Below, one piece after another: positions 10,786-22,209 of a DNA stretch of 64,000 nt. The stretch is from Aristolochia californica (Eukaryota; Streptophyta; Magnoliopsida; Piperales; Aristolochiaceae). Under the pieces are notes generated by a model. That model worked only from the letters and a program-made list of their open reading frames with translations, was not told the DNA's origin and did not search any database. The stretch is taken from the NCBI GenBank assembly GCA_029961685.1, contig JARWKL010000007.1, positions 13,897,013-13,961,012 on the forward strand. The letters run 5' to 3'. Positions within the stretch are counted from its first letter, which is position 1, and each line of letters opens with the position of its first letter. The translations under genes were made by a program, and so were the position numbers.

Positions 10786-12804
10786 CCAAAGAGTGTCTGT
10801 AATTTTTAGGGATAGTAAGCACCTTTTCATTTTTATATCTTAGGTTTTCCAATCGTCGGGAAAAATGGGTTGCGGAGGATTTTTAACTGAGTGTTGAATT
10901 GCAATCCATAAGTTATTTGATACAAAAATATAGCCCGTTACGTATGATAAATCACATTACAATCATCTATGATTAATTATGTCAGTTTTTTGCAAATGGG
11001 CAAAATAATGGCATGTTTGACTCGGGTAAATATCCCACCGCAAGTTCACTTGAGAATTTAATGAGCGTTTGTTATTCTCTTTCAAAGCTTTGCATCCATA
11101 GCTCATTTGCGTCTTTAACATGTTTCAAACATGCATATCCATTTTTAAAACATGTGTGGACGAAATCTCTTTCTTGCAATATTTCAAGCTATTACGGTAA
11201 AAGTTGTGGAATTTCCCAAAATTGGATAACGATACTTTTGTGTTCATTTGTGTTGGGCGAATAAATTTTATTTATTTATATTTGTTATTGTTTTAAATTT
11301 TCTTTATTTATATTTGTTATTGTTTCATTTTGTTGCAAGCTTTTTGCCTTGTTTGTTTACGGGATGAAGGGAGAGAAAAGTCATAGTTTTGATTGAAGAA
11401 TAAAGTGTACATCTAAAATGGAAAAGCACAATGCACAATTGTAGGGAGAGATAATTCCAAAGTGTGTCTGTAATTTTTAGGGATTGAAAGCTCTTTTTAG
11501 TTTTTATATCTCAGGTTTTGCAATCGTCAGGAAAAATTGGTGGCAGAGGATTTTTAACTGAGTGTTGAATTGCAATCCATATGTCATTTCATACAAAAAT
11601 ATAGCCCGTTATGCATGATAAACCACTTTACAATCATCTATGATTGTTAGATCAAATTTTTGAAAATGGGCAAAATAATGACTTGTTAGGCTGGGGTAAA
11701 TATCCCACCGCACGTTCACTTGAGAATTTAATGAGAGTTTGTTATTTTCTTTAAAAGCTTTGGATCCATAGGTCATTTGAATCTTTAACATGTTTCAAGC
11801 ATGCATATCCATTTTTAAAACATGTGTAGAAAAAATCTCCTTCATGTAAAATGCCAAGCTTAATAGGGTTGGACTAATGGAATTTCCCAAACATGGATAA
11901 TAAAACTTTTGTGTTCATTTGTGGTGTGTGAATAGATATTTTTATTTACATTAGTTATTATTTTAAATATTTTCCACACATCAACTATAAAAATTTTATT
12001 TTGTTGTGATCTTTTTTGCCTTTTTTGTTTACGGGATGAAGGGGGAGCGAAAATTCAAAGTTCTGATTTAAGAAAAAAGTGTACATCTAAAAAGGAAATG
12101 CACAATGCAAAAATGTAAAGAGAGATATTTCCAAAGGGTGTCTGTATGTTTTAGGGATCATATGCACTTTTTCGTTTTTATATCTAAGGTTTTGCAATCG
12201 TCGGGAAAAAGGGGAGGTGGGCGATTTTTAACTTAGTGTTGAATTGCAATCCATAAGTCATTTCATACCAAAATATAGCCCGTTACGCTTGAAAAATCAC
12301 TTTACAATGTTCTGTGATTGTTAGCTCAACTTTTTGAATATGGACAAAAAAATGGCTTGTTTGACTCAGGGAAATATCCCACCGCACGTTCACACCAGAA
12401 TTTAATGAGCGTTTGTTATTCTCTTTAAAAGCTTTGGATCCATAGGTCATTTGAATCTTTAACATGTTTCTGGCATGCATACCCATTTTTAAAACATGTG
12501 TAGAAAAAATCTCCTTCATGTAAAATTCCAAGATATTAGTTTTGGACTAGTGGAATTTCCCAAACTTGGATAACAAAACTTTTGCGTTCATTTGTGGTGT
12601 GTGAATAAATTTTCTTCATTTACTTTTTTTATTGTTTTAAACTTTTTCCGTACATCAACTATGAAATTTTCAGTTTGCTGTGATCTATTTCCCTTTTTTG
12701 TTTACGGGATGAAGGGAGAGCCAAAAACTCGAAGTTTTGATTTAAGAAAAATGTGTACATCTGAAACGGAAACGTACAATGCACATATATAGAGAGAGAT
12801 AATT
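10786..12804 (+). repeat. HOR trimer A-B-C' with rearranged A
   Basis: A 10786-11456 (671 bp, internally rearranged near 11271-11325), B 11457-12130, C' 12131-12804. C' is a C variant with ACAATGTTCTGTGATTG in place of ACAATCATCTATGATTG, and CACACCAGAATTT in place of CACTTGAGAATTT. It also has an A/B-like GAATTGCAATCC in its 5' third. Confidence 0.87.
11271..11325 (+). repeat. Local 23-bp duplication replacing monomer sequence
   Basis: The 23-base string beginning TTTATTTATATTTGTT occurs at 11271-11293 and again, identically, at 11303-11325. The second copy takes the place of the TCCATACATCAACTATAAAA part normally found here, so monomer length hardly changes (671 bp). This looks like a replication template switch rather than simple slippage. 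Confidence 0.8.
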
Positions 12805-13226
12805 CCAAAGAGTGTCTGTAATTTTTAGGGATTGTAAGCACCTTTACGTTTTTATATCTCAGGTTTTGCAATCGTCGGGAAAATTGGGTTGCAGAGGATT
12901 TATAACTGAGTGTTGAATTGCAATCCATAAGTCATTTCATACAAAAATATAGCCCGTTGCGCATGATAAATCACATTACAATCATCTATGATTAATTATG
13001 TTAGCTTTTTGCAAATGGGCAAAATAATGGCATGTTTGACTCGGGTAAATATTCCACCGCAAGTTCACTTGAGAATTTAATGAGCGTTTGTTATTCTCTT
13101 TAAAAGCTTTGCATCCATTGCTCATTTGCATCTTTAACATGTTTTAAACAAGCATGTCCATTTTTAAATCATGTGTGGATGAAATCTCTTTCTTGCAAAA
13201 TTCCAAGCCATTAGGGTTAAACTAGT

Positions 13227-13252
13227 GGAGGGACAGCGAAAAGTCAAAGTTT
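13227..13252 (+). repeat. Misplaced 26-bp copy of downstream monomer sequence
   Basis: Bases 13227-13252, starting GGAGGGACAGCGAAAAG, exactly repeat bases 13351-13376 of the same monomer. They sit where the A monomer should continue with the segment from AATTTCCCAAAATTGG to AATAAATTTTC, which is missing (roughly 60 bp). The private GGGACAGCG variant is in both copies, so the insert was copied from its own monomer. The entry point is the shared GTGGA/GATGGAG-like sequence. Confidence 0.88.
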
Positions 13253-14120
13253 AACATATTTATATTTGTTATTGTTTAAAATTTTTTCCATACATCAACT
13301 ATAAAATTTTCATTTTGTTGTAAGCTTTATGCCTTGTTTGTTTTCAGGATGGAGGGACAGCGAAAAGTCAAAGTTTTGATTTAAGAAAAAAGTGTACATC
13401 TAAAATAGAAAAGCACAATGCACAATTGTAGGGAGAGATAATTATTCCAAAGAGTGTCTTTAATTTTTAGGGATTGGAAGCTCTTTTCAGTTTTATATCT
13501 CAGGTATTACAATCGTCGGTACAAATTGGTGACAGAGGATTTTTAAGTGAGTGTTGAATTTCAATCCATAAGTCATTTCATACAAAAATATAGCCCGTTA
13601 CGCATGATAAATCACTTTACAATCATCTATGATTGTTAGATCAAATTTTTGAAAATGGGCAAAATAATGACTTGTTAGGCTCGGGTAAATATCCCACCGC
13701 ACGTTCACTTGAGAATTTAATGAGCGTTTGTTATTCTCTTTAAAAGCTTTGGATCCATAGGTCATTTGAATCTCTAACATGTTTCAAGCATGCAGATCCA
13801 TTTTTAAAACATGTGTAGAAAAAATTTCCTTCATGTGAAATTCCAAGCTTAATTTGGTTGGACTAATGGAATTTCCCAAACTTGGATAACAAAACTTTTG
13901 TGTTCATTTGTGGTGTGTGAATAGATATTTTTTATTTACATTATTTATTATTTTAAATATTTTCCACACATCAACTATAAAATTTTTATTTTGTTGTGAT
14001 CTTTTTTTTCTTTTTTGTTTACGTGATGAAGGGGGTGCGAAAACTCAAAGTTCTGATTTAAAAATAAAGTGTACATCTAAAATGGAAATGCACAATGCAC
14101 AAATATAGAGAGAGATATTT

Positions 14121-14796
14121 CCAAAGAGTGTCTGTATGTTTTAGGGATCGTATGCACTTTTTCGTTTTTATATCGAAGTTTTTGCAATCGTCGGGAAACG
14201 GGGGAGGTGGGCAATTTTTAACTGACTATTGACTTCAAATCCATAAATTATTTCTTTCAAAAATGTGGCCCGTTACGCATGACAAAACACTTTACAATCA
14301 CCTATGATTGTTAGCTCAACTTTTTGAATATGGGCAAAATAATGGCTTGTTTGACTCGGGCAAATATCCCACTACACGTTCACTTGAGAATTTAATGAGC
14401 GTTTGTTATTCTCTTTAAAAACTTTGGATCCATAGGTCATTTGAATCTTTAACTTGTTTCAAGCAAGCATATCCATTTTTAAAAACATGTGTAGAAAAAA
14501 TCTCCTTCATGTAAAATTCCAAACTTAATAGGGTTGTACTAATGGAATTTCCCAAACTTGGATAACCAAAATTTTGTGTTCATTTGTGGTGTGTGAATAG
14601 ATATTTTTTATTTACATTAGTTATTATTTTAAATATTTTCCACACATCAACTATAAATTTTTTATTTTGTTGTGATCTTTTTTGCCTTTTTTGTTTACGG
14701 GATGAAGGGGAAGCGAAAACTCAAATTTTTGATTTAAGAAAAATGTGTACAACTAAAACGGAAATGCACAACGCACATATGTAGTGAGAGATAATT
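14121..14796 (+). repeat. Mosaic monomer C/B/C
   Basis: It begins as C (GTATGTTTTAGGGATCG, TTGTTAGCTCAAC). It changes to B at about 14450 (TTTCAAGCAAGCAT, AACTTAATAGGG, GTGAATAGAT). It returns to C at about 14725-14740 (AAGAAAAATGTGTAC, AAAACGGAAATGC, ACATATGTAG). The B tract of about 280 bp flanked by C on both sides is the pattern of gene conversion. The next monomer is A, as the C tail predicts. Confidence 0.82.
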
Positions 14797-16821
14797 CCAT
14801 ATAGTGTCTGTAATTTTTAGGGATTGTAACCACCTTTTCGTTTTTATATCTCATGTTTTGCAATCGTCGGGAAAGATGGGTTCCGGAGGATTTTTAACTG
14901 AGTGTTGAATTGCAATCTATAAGTCATTTCATAGAAAAATATAGCCCGTTACGCATGATAAATCACATTACAATTAGCTATGATTAATTATGTCAGCTTT
15001 ATGAAAATGGGCAAAATAATGGCATAGTTGACTCGGGTAAATATACCTCCCCAAGTTCACTAGAGAATTTAATGAGCGTTTGTTATTCTCTTTAAAAGCT
15101 TTGCATCCATAGCTCATTTGTATCTTTAACATGTTTCAAACATGCATATCCATTTTTAAAACATGTGTGGATGAAATCTCATTCTTGCTAAATTCCAAGC
15201 TATTAGGGTTACACTGGTGGAATTTTCCAAAATTGGATAAAAAAACTTTTGTGTTCATTTGTGTTGGGCGAATAAATTTTTTCTTTATTTATATTTGTTA
15301 TTGTTTTAAATTTTTTCCATACATCAACTATAAAATTTTCATTTTGTTTTAAGCTTTTTGCCTTGTTTGTTTTCAGGATGAAGGGAGAGCGAAAAGTCAA
15401 AGTTTTGATTTAAGAAAAAACTGTACGTCTAAAATGGGAAAGCACAGTGCACAATTGTAGGGAGAGATAATTCCAAAGATTTTCTGTAATTTTTAGGGAT
15501 TGTAAGCTCTTTTTAGTTTTTATATCTCAGGTTTTACAATCGTCGGGAAAAATTGGTGGCAGAGGATTTTTAACTGAGTGTTGAATTGCAATCCATAAGT
15601 CATTTCATTCAAAAATATAGCCCGTTACGCATGATAAATCACTTTACAATCATCTATGATTGTTAGATCACATTTTTGAAAATGGGCAAAATAATGACTT
15701 TTTAGACTCGGGTAAATATCCCACCGCACGTTCACTTGAGAATTTAATGAGCGTTTGTTATTCTCGTTAAAAGCTTTGGATCCATAAGTCATTTGAATCT
15801 TTAACATGTTTCAAGCATGCATATCCATTTTTAAAACATGTGTAGAAAAAATCTCCTTCATGTAAAATTCCAAGCTTAATGGGGTTGGACTAATGGAATT
15901 TCCCAAACTTGGATAACAAAACTTTTGTGTTCATTTGTGGTGTGTGAATAGATATTTTTTACTTACATTAGTTATTATTTTAAATATTTTCCACACATCA
16001 ACTATAAATTTTTTATTTTGTTATGATCTTTTTTGCCTTTTTTGTTTACGGGATGAAGGGGGAGCGAAAACTCAATGTTCTGAATTAAGAAAAAAGTGTA
16101 CATCTAAAATGGAAATGCACAATGCACAAATGTAGAGAGAGATATTTCCAAAGGGTGTCTGTATGTTTTAGGGATCGTATGCACTCTTTCGTTTTTGTAT
16201 CTAAGGTTTTGCAATCGTCGGGAAACGGGGGAGGCGGGCGATTTTTAACTAAGTGTTGAATTGCAATCCATAAGTCATTTCATACCAAAATATAGCCCGT
16301 TACGCTTGACAAATCACTTTACAATGTTCTGTGATTGTTAGCTCAACTTTTTGAATATGGGCAAAAAAATGGCTTGTTTGACTCAGGCAAATATCCCACC
16401 GCACGTTCACACCAGAATTTAATGAGCGTTTGTTATTCTCTTTAAAAGCTTTGGATCCATAGGTCATTTGAATCTTTAACATGTTTCTGGCATGCATACC
16501 CATTTTTAAAACATGTGTAGAAAAAATCTCCTTCATGTAAATTCCAAGATATTAGTTTTGGACTAGTGGAATTTCCCAAACTTGGATAACAAAACTTTTG
16601 CGTTCATTTGTGGTGTGTGAATAAATTTTCTTCATTTACTTTTTTTTATTGTTTTAAACTTTTTCCGTACATCAACTATGAAATTTTCAGTTTTCTGTGT
16701 TCTATTTGCCTTTTTTGTTTACGGGATGAAGCGAGAGGGAAAAACTAGAAGTTTTGATTTAAGAAAAATGTGTACATCTGAAATGGAAACGTACAATGCA
16801 CATATATAGAGAGAGATAATT
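14797..16821 (+). repeat. HOR trimer A-B-C'
   Basis: A 14797-15472, B 15473-16147, C' 16148-16821. Total 2025 bp. C' carries the same private variants as the one at 12131 (TGTTCTGTGATTG, CACACCAG, GCATGCATACCC), 4017 bp upstream. Confidence 0.87.
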
Positions 16822-18841
16822 CCAAAGAGTGTCTGTAATTTTTAGGGATTGTAAGCACCTTTACGTTTTTATATCTCAGGTTTTGCAATCGTCGAGAAAA
16901 ATGGGTTGCGGAGGATTTTTAACTGAGTGTTGAATTGCAATCCATAAGTCATTTCATACAAAATATAGCCTGTTATGAATGATAAGTCACATTACAATCA
17001 TCTATGATTAATTATGTCAGCTTTTTGCAAATGGGCAAAATAATGACATGTTTGACTCGGGTAAATATCCCACCGCAAGTTCACCTGAGAATTTAATGAG
17101 CGTTTGTTATTCTCTTTAAAATCTTTGCATCCATAGCTCATTTGCATCTTTAACATGTTTCAAACATTCATATCCATTTTAAAAACATGTGTGGATGAAA
17201 TCTCTCTCTTGCAAAATTCCAAGCTATTAGGGTTAAACTAGTAGAATTTCCCAAAATTGGATAACAAAACTTTTTTGTTCATTTGTGTTGGGCGAATAAA
17301 TTTTCTTTATTTATATTTGTTATTGTTTTAAATTTTTTCCATACATCAACTATAAAATTTTCATTTTGTTGTAAGCTTTTTGCCTTGTTTGTTTTCGGGA
17401 TGAAGAGAGAGCGAAAAGTCAAAGTTTTGATTTAGGAAAAAAGTGTAGATCTAAAATGGAAAACCACAATGCACAATCGTAGGGAGAGATAATTCCAAAG
17501 TTTGTCTATAATTTTTAGGGATTGTAAGCTCTTTTTAGTTATTATATATCAGGTTTTGCAATCGTCGGGAAAAATTGGTGGCAGAGGATTTTTAACTGAG
17601 TGTTGAATTGCAATCCATAAGTCATTTCATACAAAAATATAGCCCGTCACGCATGATAAATCACTTTACAATCATATATGATTGTTAGATCACATTTTTG
17701 AAAATGGGCAAAATAATGACTTGTTAGACTCGGGTAAATATCCCACCGCACGTTCACTTGAGAATTTAATGAGCGTTTGTTATTCTTGTTAAAAGCTTTG
17801 GATCCATAAGTCATTTGAATCTTGAACATGTTTCAAGCATGCATATCCATTTTTAAAACATGTGTAGAAAAAATCTCCTTCAAGTAAAATTCCAAGCTTA
17901 ATAGGGTTGGACCAATGGAATTTCCCAAACTTGCATAACAAAACTTTTGTGTTCATTTGTGGTGTGTGAATAGATATCTTTTATTTACATTAGTTATTAT
18001 TTTAAATATTTTCCACACATCAACTATAAAATTTTTATTTTGTTGTGATGTTTTTGGCCTTTTTTGTTTACGGGATGAAGGGGAGCGAAAACTCAAAGTT
18101 CTGATTTAACAAAAAAGTGTACATCTAAAATGGAAATGTACAATGCACAAATGTAGAGAGAGATATTTCCAAAGAGTGTCTGTATGTTTTAGGGATCGTA
18201 TGCACTCTTTCATTTTTATATCTGAGGTTTTGCAATCGTCGGGAAATGGGGGAGGCGGGTGATTTTTAACTGAGTGTTGAATTGCAATCCATAAGTCATT
18301 TCATACCAAAATATAGCCCGTTACGCATGACAAATCACTTTACAATGTTCTGTGATTGTTAGCTCAACTTTTTGAATGTGGGCAAAATAATTGCTTGTTT
18401 GACTCGGGCAAATATCCCACCGCACGTTCACACCAGAATTTAATGAGCGTTTGTTATTCTCTTTAAAAGATTTGGATCCATAGGTCATTTGAATCTTTAA
18501 CATGTTTCTGGCATGCATACCCATTTTTAAAACATGTGTAGAAAAAATCTCCTTCATGTAAAATTCCAAGATATTAGTTTTGGACTAGTGGAATTTCCCA
18601 AACTTGGATAACAAAACTTTTGTGTTCATTTGTGGTGTGTGAATAAATTTTCTTCATTTACTTTTTTTATTGTTTTAAACTTTTTTCGTACATCAACTTT
18701 GAAATTTTCAGTTTGTTGTGATCTATTTGCCTTTTTTGTTTACGGGATGAAGTGAGAGCGAAAAACTCATAGTTTTGATTTAAGAAAATGTGTACATCTG
18801 AAACGGAAACGCACAATGCACATATGTAGAGAGAGATAATT
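16822..18841 (+). repeat. HOR trimer A-B-C'
   Basis: A 16822-17494, B 17495-18168, C' 18169-18841. The A start shares CACCTTTACGTTTTTAT with the A at 12805, and its preceding C' shares ACGTACAATGCACATATATAG. The duplicated block therefore runs across the C'/A boundary. Confidence 0.87.
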
Positions 18842-19821
18842 CCAAAGAGTGTCTGTAATTTTTAGGGATTGTAAGCACCTTTTCGTTTTTATATCTCAGG
18901 TTTTGCAATCGTCAGGAAAAATGGGTTGTGGAGGATCTTTAACTGAGTGTTGAATTGCAATCTATTAGTCATTTCATACAAAAATATAGCCCGTTATGCA
19001 TGATAAATCACATTAGAATCATCTATGATTAATTATGTCAGCTTTTTGCAAATGGGCAAAATGATGACATGTTTGACTCGAGTAAATATCCCACTGCAAG
19101 TTCACTTGAGAATTTAATGAGCGTTTGTTATTCTCTTTAAAAGCTTTGCATCCATAGCTCATTTGCATCTTTGACATGTTTCAAACATGCATATCCATTT
19201 TAAAAACATGTGTGGATGAAATCTCTCTCTTGCAAAATTCCAAGCTATTAGGGTTAAACTAGTGGAATTTCCCAAAATTGGATAACAAAACTTTTGTGTT
19301 CATTTGTGTTGGGTGAATAAATTTTCTTTATCTATATTTGTTATTGTTTTAAATTTTTTCCATACATCAACTATAAAATTTTCATTTTGTTGTAAGCTTT
19401 TTTGCTTTGTTTGTTTTCGGGATGAAGGGAGAGCGAAAAGTCAAAGCTTTGATTTAAGAAAAAAGTATACATATAAAATGGAAAAGCACAATGCACAATT
19501 GTTGGGAGAGATAATTCCAAAGAGTGACTGTAATTTTTAGGGATTGTAAGCTCTTTTTAGTTTTTATATCTCAGGTTTTGCAATCGTCGGGAAAAATTGG
19601 TGGCAGAGGATTTTTAACTGAGTGTTGAATTGCAATCCATAAGTCATTTCATACAAAAATATAGCCCGTTACGCATGATAAATCACTTTACAATCATCTG
19701 TGATTGTTAGATCAGATTTTTGAAAATGGGCAAAATAATGACTTGTTAGACTCGGGTAAATATCCCACTGCACGTTCACTTGAGAATTTAATGAGCGTTT
19801 CTTATTCCCTTTAAAAGCTTT

Positions 19822-19910
19822 GCATCCATAGCTCATTTGCATCTTTAACTTGTTTCAAACATGCATACCCATTTTTAAAACATGTGTGGATGAAATCTCC
19901 TTCTGGCAAA
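19822..19910 (+). repeat. A-type conversion tract inside a B monomer
   Basis: Within a B monomer this stretch reads GCATCCATAGCTCATTTGC, TTTCAAACATGC and GTGTGGATGAAATCTC, all type-A states. GCATTC-flanking B sequence resumes at AAGCTTAATAGGG. The monomer loses its usual BamHI site here (GCATCC instead of GGATCC). Tract length is about 90 bp. Confidence 0.82.
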
Positions 19911-20736
19911 ATTCCAAGCTTAATAGGGTTGGACTAATGGAATTTCCCAAACTTGGATAACAAAACTTTTGTGTTCATTTGTGGTGTGTGAATAAATATT
20001 TTTTATTTACATTAGTTATTATTTTAAAATTTTCCACACATCTACTACAAAATTTTTATTTTGTTGTGATCTTTTTTGCCTTTTTGGTTTACGGGATGAA
20101 GGGGGAGTGAAAACTCAAAGTTCTGATTTAAGAAAAAAATGTACATCAAAAATGGAAATGCTCAATGCACAAATGTAGAGAGAGATATTTCCAAAGAGTG
20201 TTTGTATGTTTTAGGGATCGAATGCACTCTTTCGTTTTTATATCTTAGGTTTTGCAATCATCGGGAAACGGGGGAGGCGGGCGATTTTTAACTGAGTGTT
20301 GACTTCAAATCCATCAGTCATTTCTTACAAAAATATATCTCGTTACGCATGACAAATCACTTTACAATCATCTATGATTGTTAGCTCAACTTTTTGAATA
20401 TGGGCAAAATAATGACTTGTTTGACTCGGGCAAATATCCCACCGCATGTTCACTTGAGAATTTAATGAGCGTTTGTTATTCTCTTTAAAAGCTTTGGATC
20501 CATAGGTCATTTGAATCTTTAACATGTTCCTGGCATGCATATCCATTTTTAAAACTTGTGTAGGAAAATTCTCCTTCATGTAAAATTCCAAGATATTAGT
20601 TTTGGACTAGTGAAATTTCCCAAACTTGGATAACAAAACTTTTGTGTTCATTTGTGGTGTGTGAATAAATTTTCTACATTTACTTTTTTTATTGTTTTAA
20701 ACTTTTTCCGTACATCAACTATGAAATTTTCATTTT

Positions 20737-20795
20737 GTTGTAAGCTTTTTGCCTTGTTTGTTTTCGGGATGAAGGGAGAGCGAAAAGTCAAAGTT
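20737..20795 (+). repeat. A-type conversion tract inside a C monomer
   Basis: In a C monomer the sequence changes to A states (TTGTAAGCTTTTTGCCTTG, TTTTCGGGATG, AAAAGTCAAAG). It returns to C with GAAAATGTGTACATC and ACATATGTTGAG. The unconverted C form would read CTGTGATCTATTTGCC and AAAACTCGAAG. Confidence 0.78.
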
Positions 20796-20862
20796 TTGAT
20801 TTAGGAAAATGTGTACATCTAAAATGGAAATGCACAATGCACATATGTTGAGAGAGATAATT

Positions 20863-22209
20863 CCAAAGAGTATCTGTAATTTTTAGGATTGCAAGCACCT
20901 TTTCGTTTTTATATCTCAAGTTTTGCAATCGTCGGGAAAAGTTGGTGCCAAATGATTTTTAACTGAGTGTTGAATTGCAATCCATAAGTCATTTCATACA
21001 AAAATATAGCCCGTTACGCATGATATATCACTTTACAATAATCTATGATTGTTAGATCATATTTTTGAAAATGGGCAAAATAATGACTTGTTAGACTCGG
21101 GTAAATATCCCACTGCACATTCACTTGAGAATTTAATGAGTGTTTGTTATTCTCTTTAAAAGCTTTGGATCCATAGGTCATTTGAATCTTTAACTTGTTT
21201 CAAGCATGCATATCCATTTTTAAAACATGTGTAGAAAAAATCTCCTTCATGTGAAATTCCAAGCTTAATAGGGTTGGACTAATGGAATTTCCCAAACTTG
21301 GATAACAAAACTTTTGTGTTCATTTGTGGTGTGTGAATAGATATTTTTTATTTACATTAGTTATTCTTTTAAATATTTTCCACACATCAACTATAAAATT
21401 TTTATTTTGTTGTGATCTTTTTTGCCTTTTTTGTTTACGGGATGAAGGGGGAGCGAAAACTCAAAGTTCTGATTTTAGAAAAAAGTGTACATCTAAAATG
21501 GAAATGCACAATGCACAAATTTAGAGAGAGATATTTCCAATGAGTGTCTGTATGTTTTAGGGATCGTATGCACTCTTTCGTTTTTATATCTAAGGTTTTC
21601 CAATCGTCGGGAAACGGTGGAGGCGGGCGATTTTTAACTGAGTGTTGACTTCAAATCCTTAAGTCATTTCTTACAAAAATATAGACCGTTACGCATGACA
21701 AATCACGTTACAATCATCTATGATTGTTAGCTCAACTTTTTGAATATGGACAAAATAATGGCTTGTTTGACTGGGGCAAATATCCCACCGCACGTTCACT
21801 TGAGAATTTAATGAGCGTTTGTTATTCTCTTTAAAAGCTTTGGATCCATAGGACATTTGAATCTTTAATATGTTTCTGGCATGCATATCCATTTTTAAAA
21901 CATGTGTAGGAAAATTCTTCTTCATATAAAATTCCGAGATATTAGTTTTGGACTAGTGGAATTTCCCAAACTTGGATCACAAAACTTTTGTGTTCATTTG
22001 TGGTGTGTGAATAAATTTTCTTCATTTACTTTTTTTATTGTTTTAAACTTTTTCCGTACATCAACTATGAAATTTTCATTTGGTGTGATCTATTTGCCAT
22101 TTTTGTTTACGGGATAAAGGGAAAACAAAAAACTCGAAGTTTTGATTTAAGAAAATTGTGTACATCTAAAATGGAAATGCACAATGCACATATGTAGAGA
22201 GAGATAATT
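20863..22209 (+). repeat. Dimeric HOR unit: A/B hybrid plus C
   Basis: Hybrid 20863-21536 and C 21537-22209. The unit is 1347 bp, one monomer short. The hybrid starts as A (GCAAGCACCTTTTCG) and becomes B at about 20920-20945 (TTGGTGCCAAATG, TTGTTAGATC). A single exchange joining A and B removed one monomer equivalent. Confidence 0.85.

Larger units (their letters stand above)
12805..14796 (+). repeat. HOR trimer A-B-C with template-switch scar and C/B/C mosaic
   Basis: A 12805-13446 (642 bp), B 13447-14120, mosaic C/B/C 14121-14796. Total 1992 bp, short because of the rearrangement in A. The B monomer is otherwise ordinary. Confidence 0.85.
18842..20862 (+). repeat. HOR trimer A-B-C with A tracts in B and C
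   Basis: A 18842-19516, B 19517-20190, C 20191-20862. Length is normal (2021 bp), but B and C each contain an internal patch of A sequence, given separately below. Both patches keep the alignment without indels. Confidence 0.86.

Noticed and set aside
12283..12531. Recurring minus-strand open frame of 60-82 codons (up to 102) in B and C monomers, with conserved-looking peptide ends such as TSHYFAHIQKVELTI
   Set aside because: It recurs because the DNA is homogenised. A monomers have an in-frame TAA at the same place. Copies are broken by indels (27225, 59240). Changes are freely amino-acid-altering, and there is no recognisable domain, start context or downstream gene structure.
15131..15352. 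Hydrophobic plus-strand frame that looks like a membrane peptide
   Set aside because: Runs of TTT, ATT and TTA from AT-rich satellite DNA give Phe, Ile and Leu. The frame is private to this copy.
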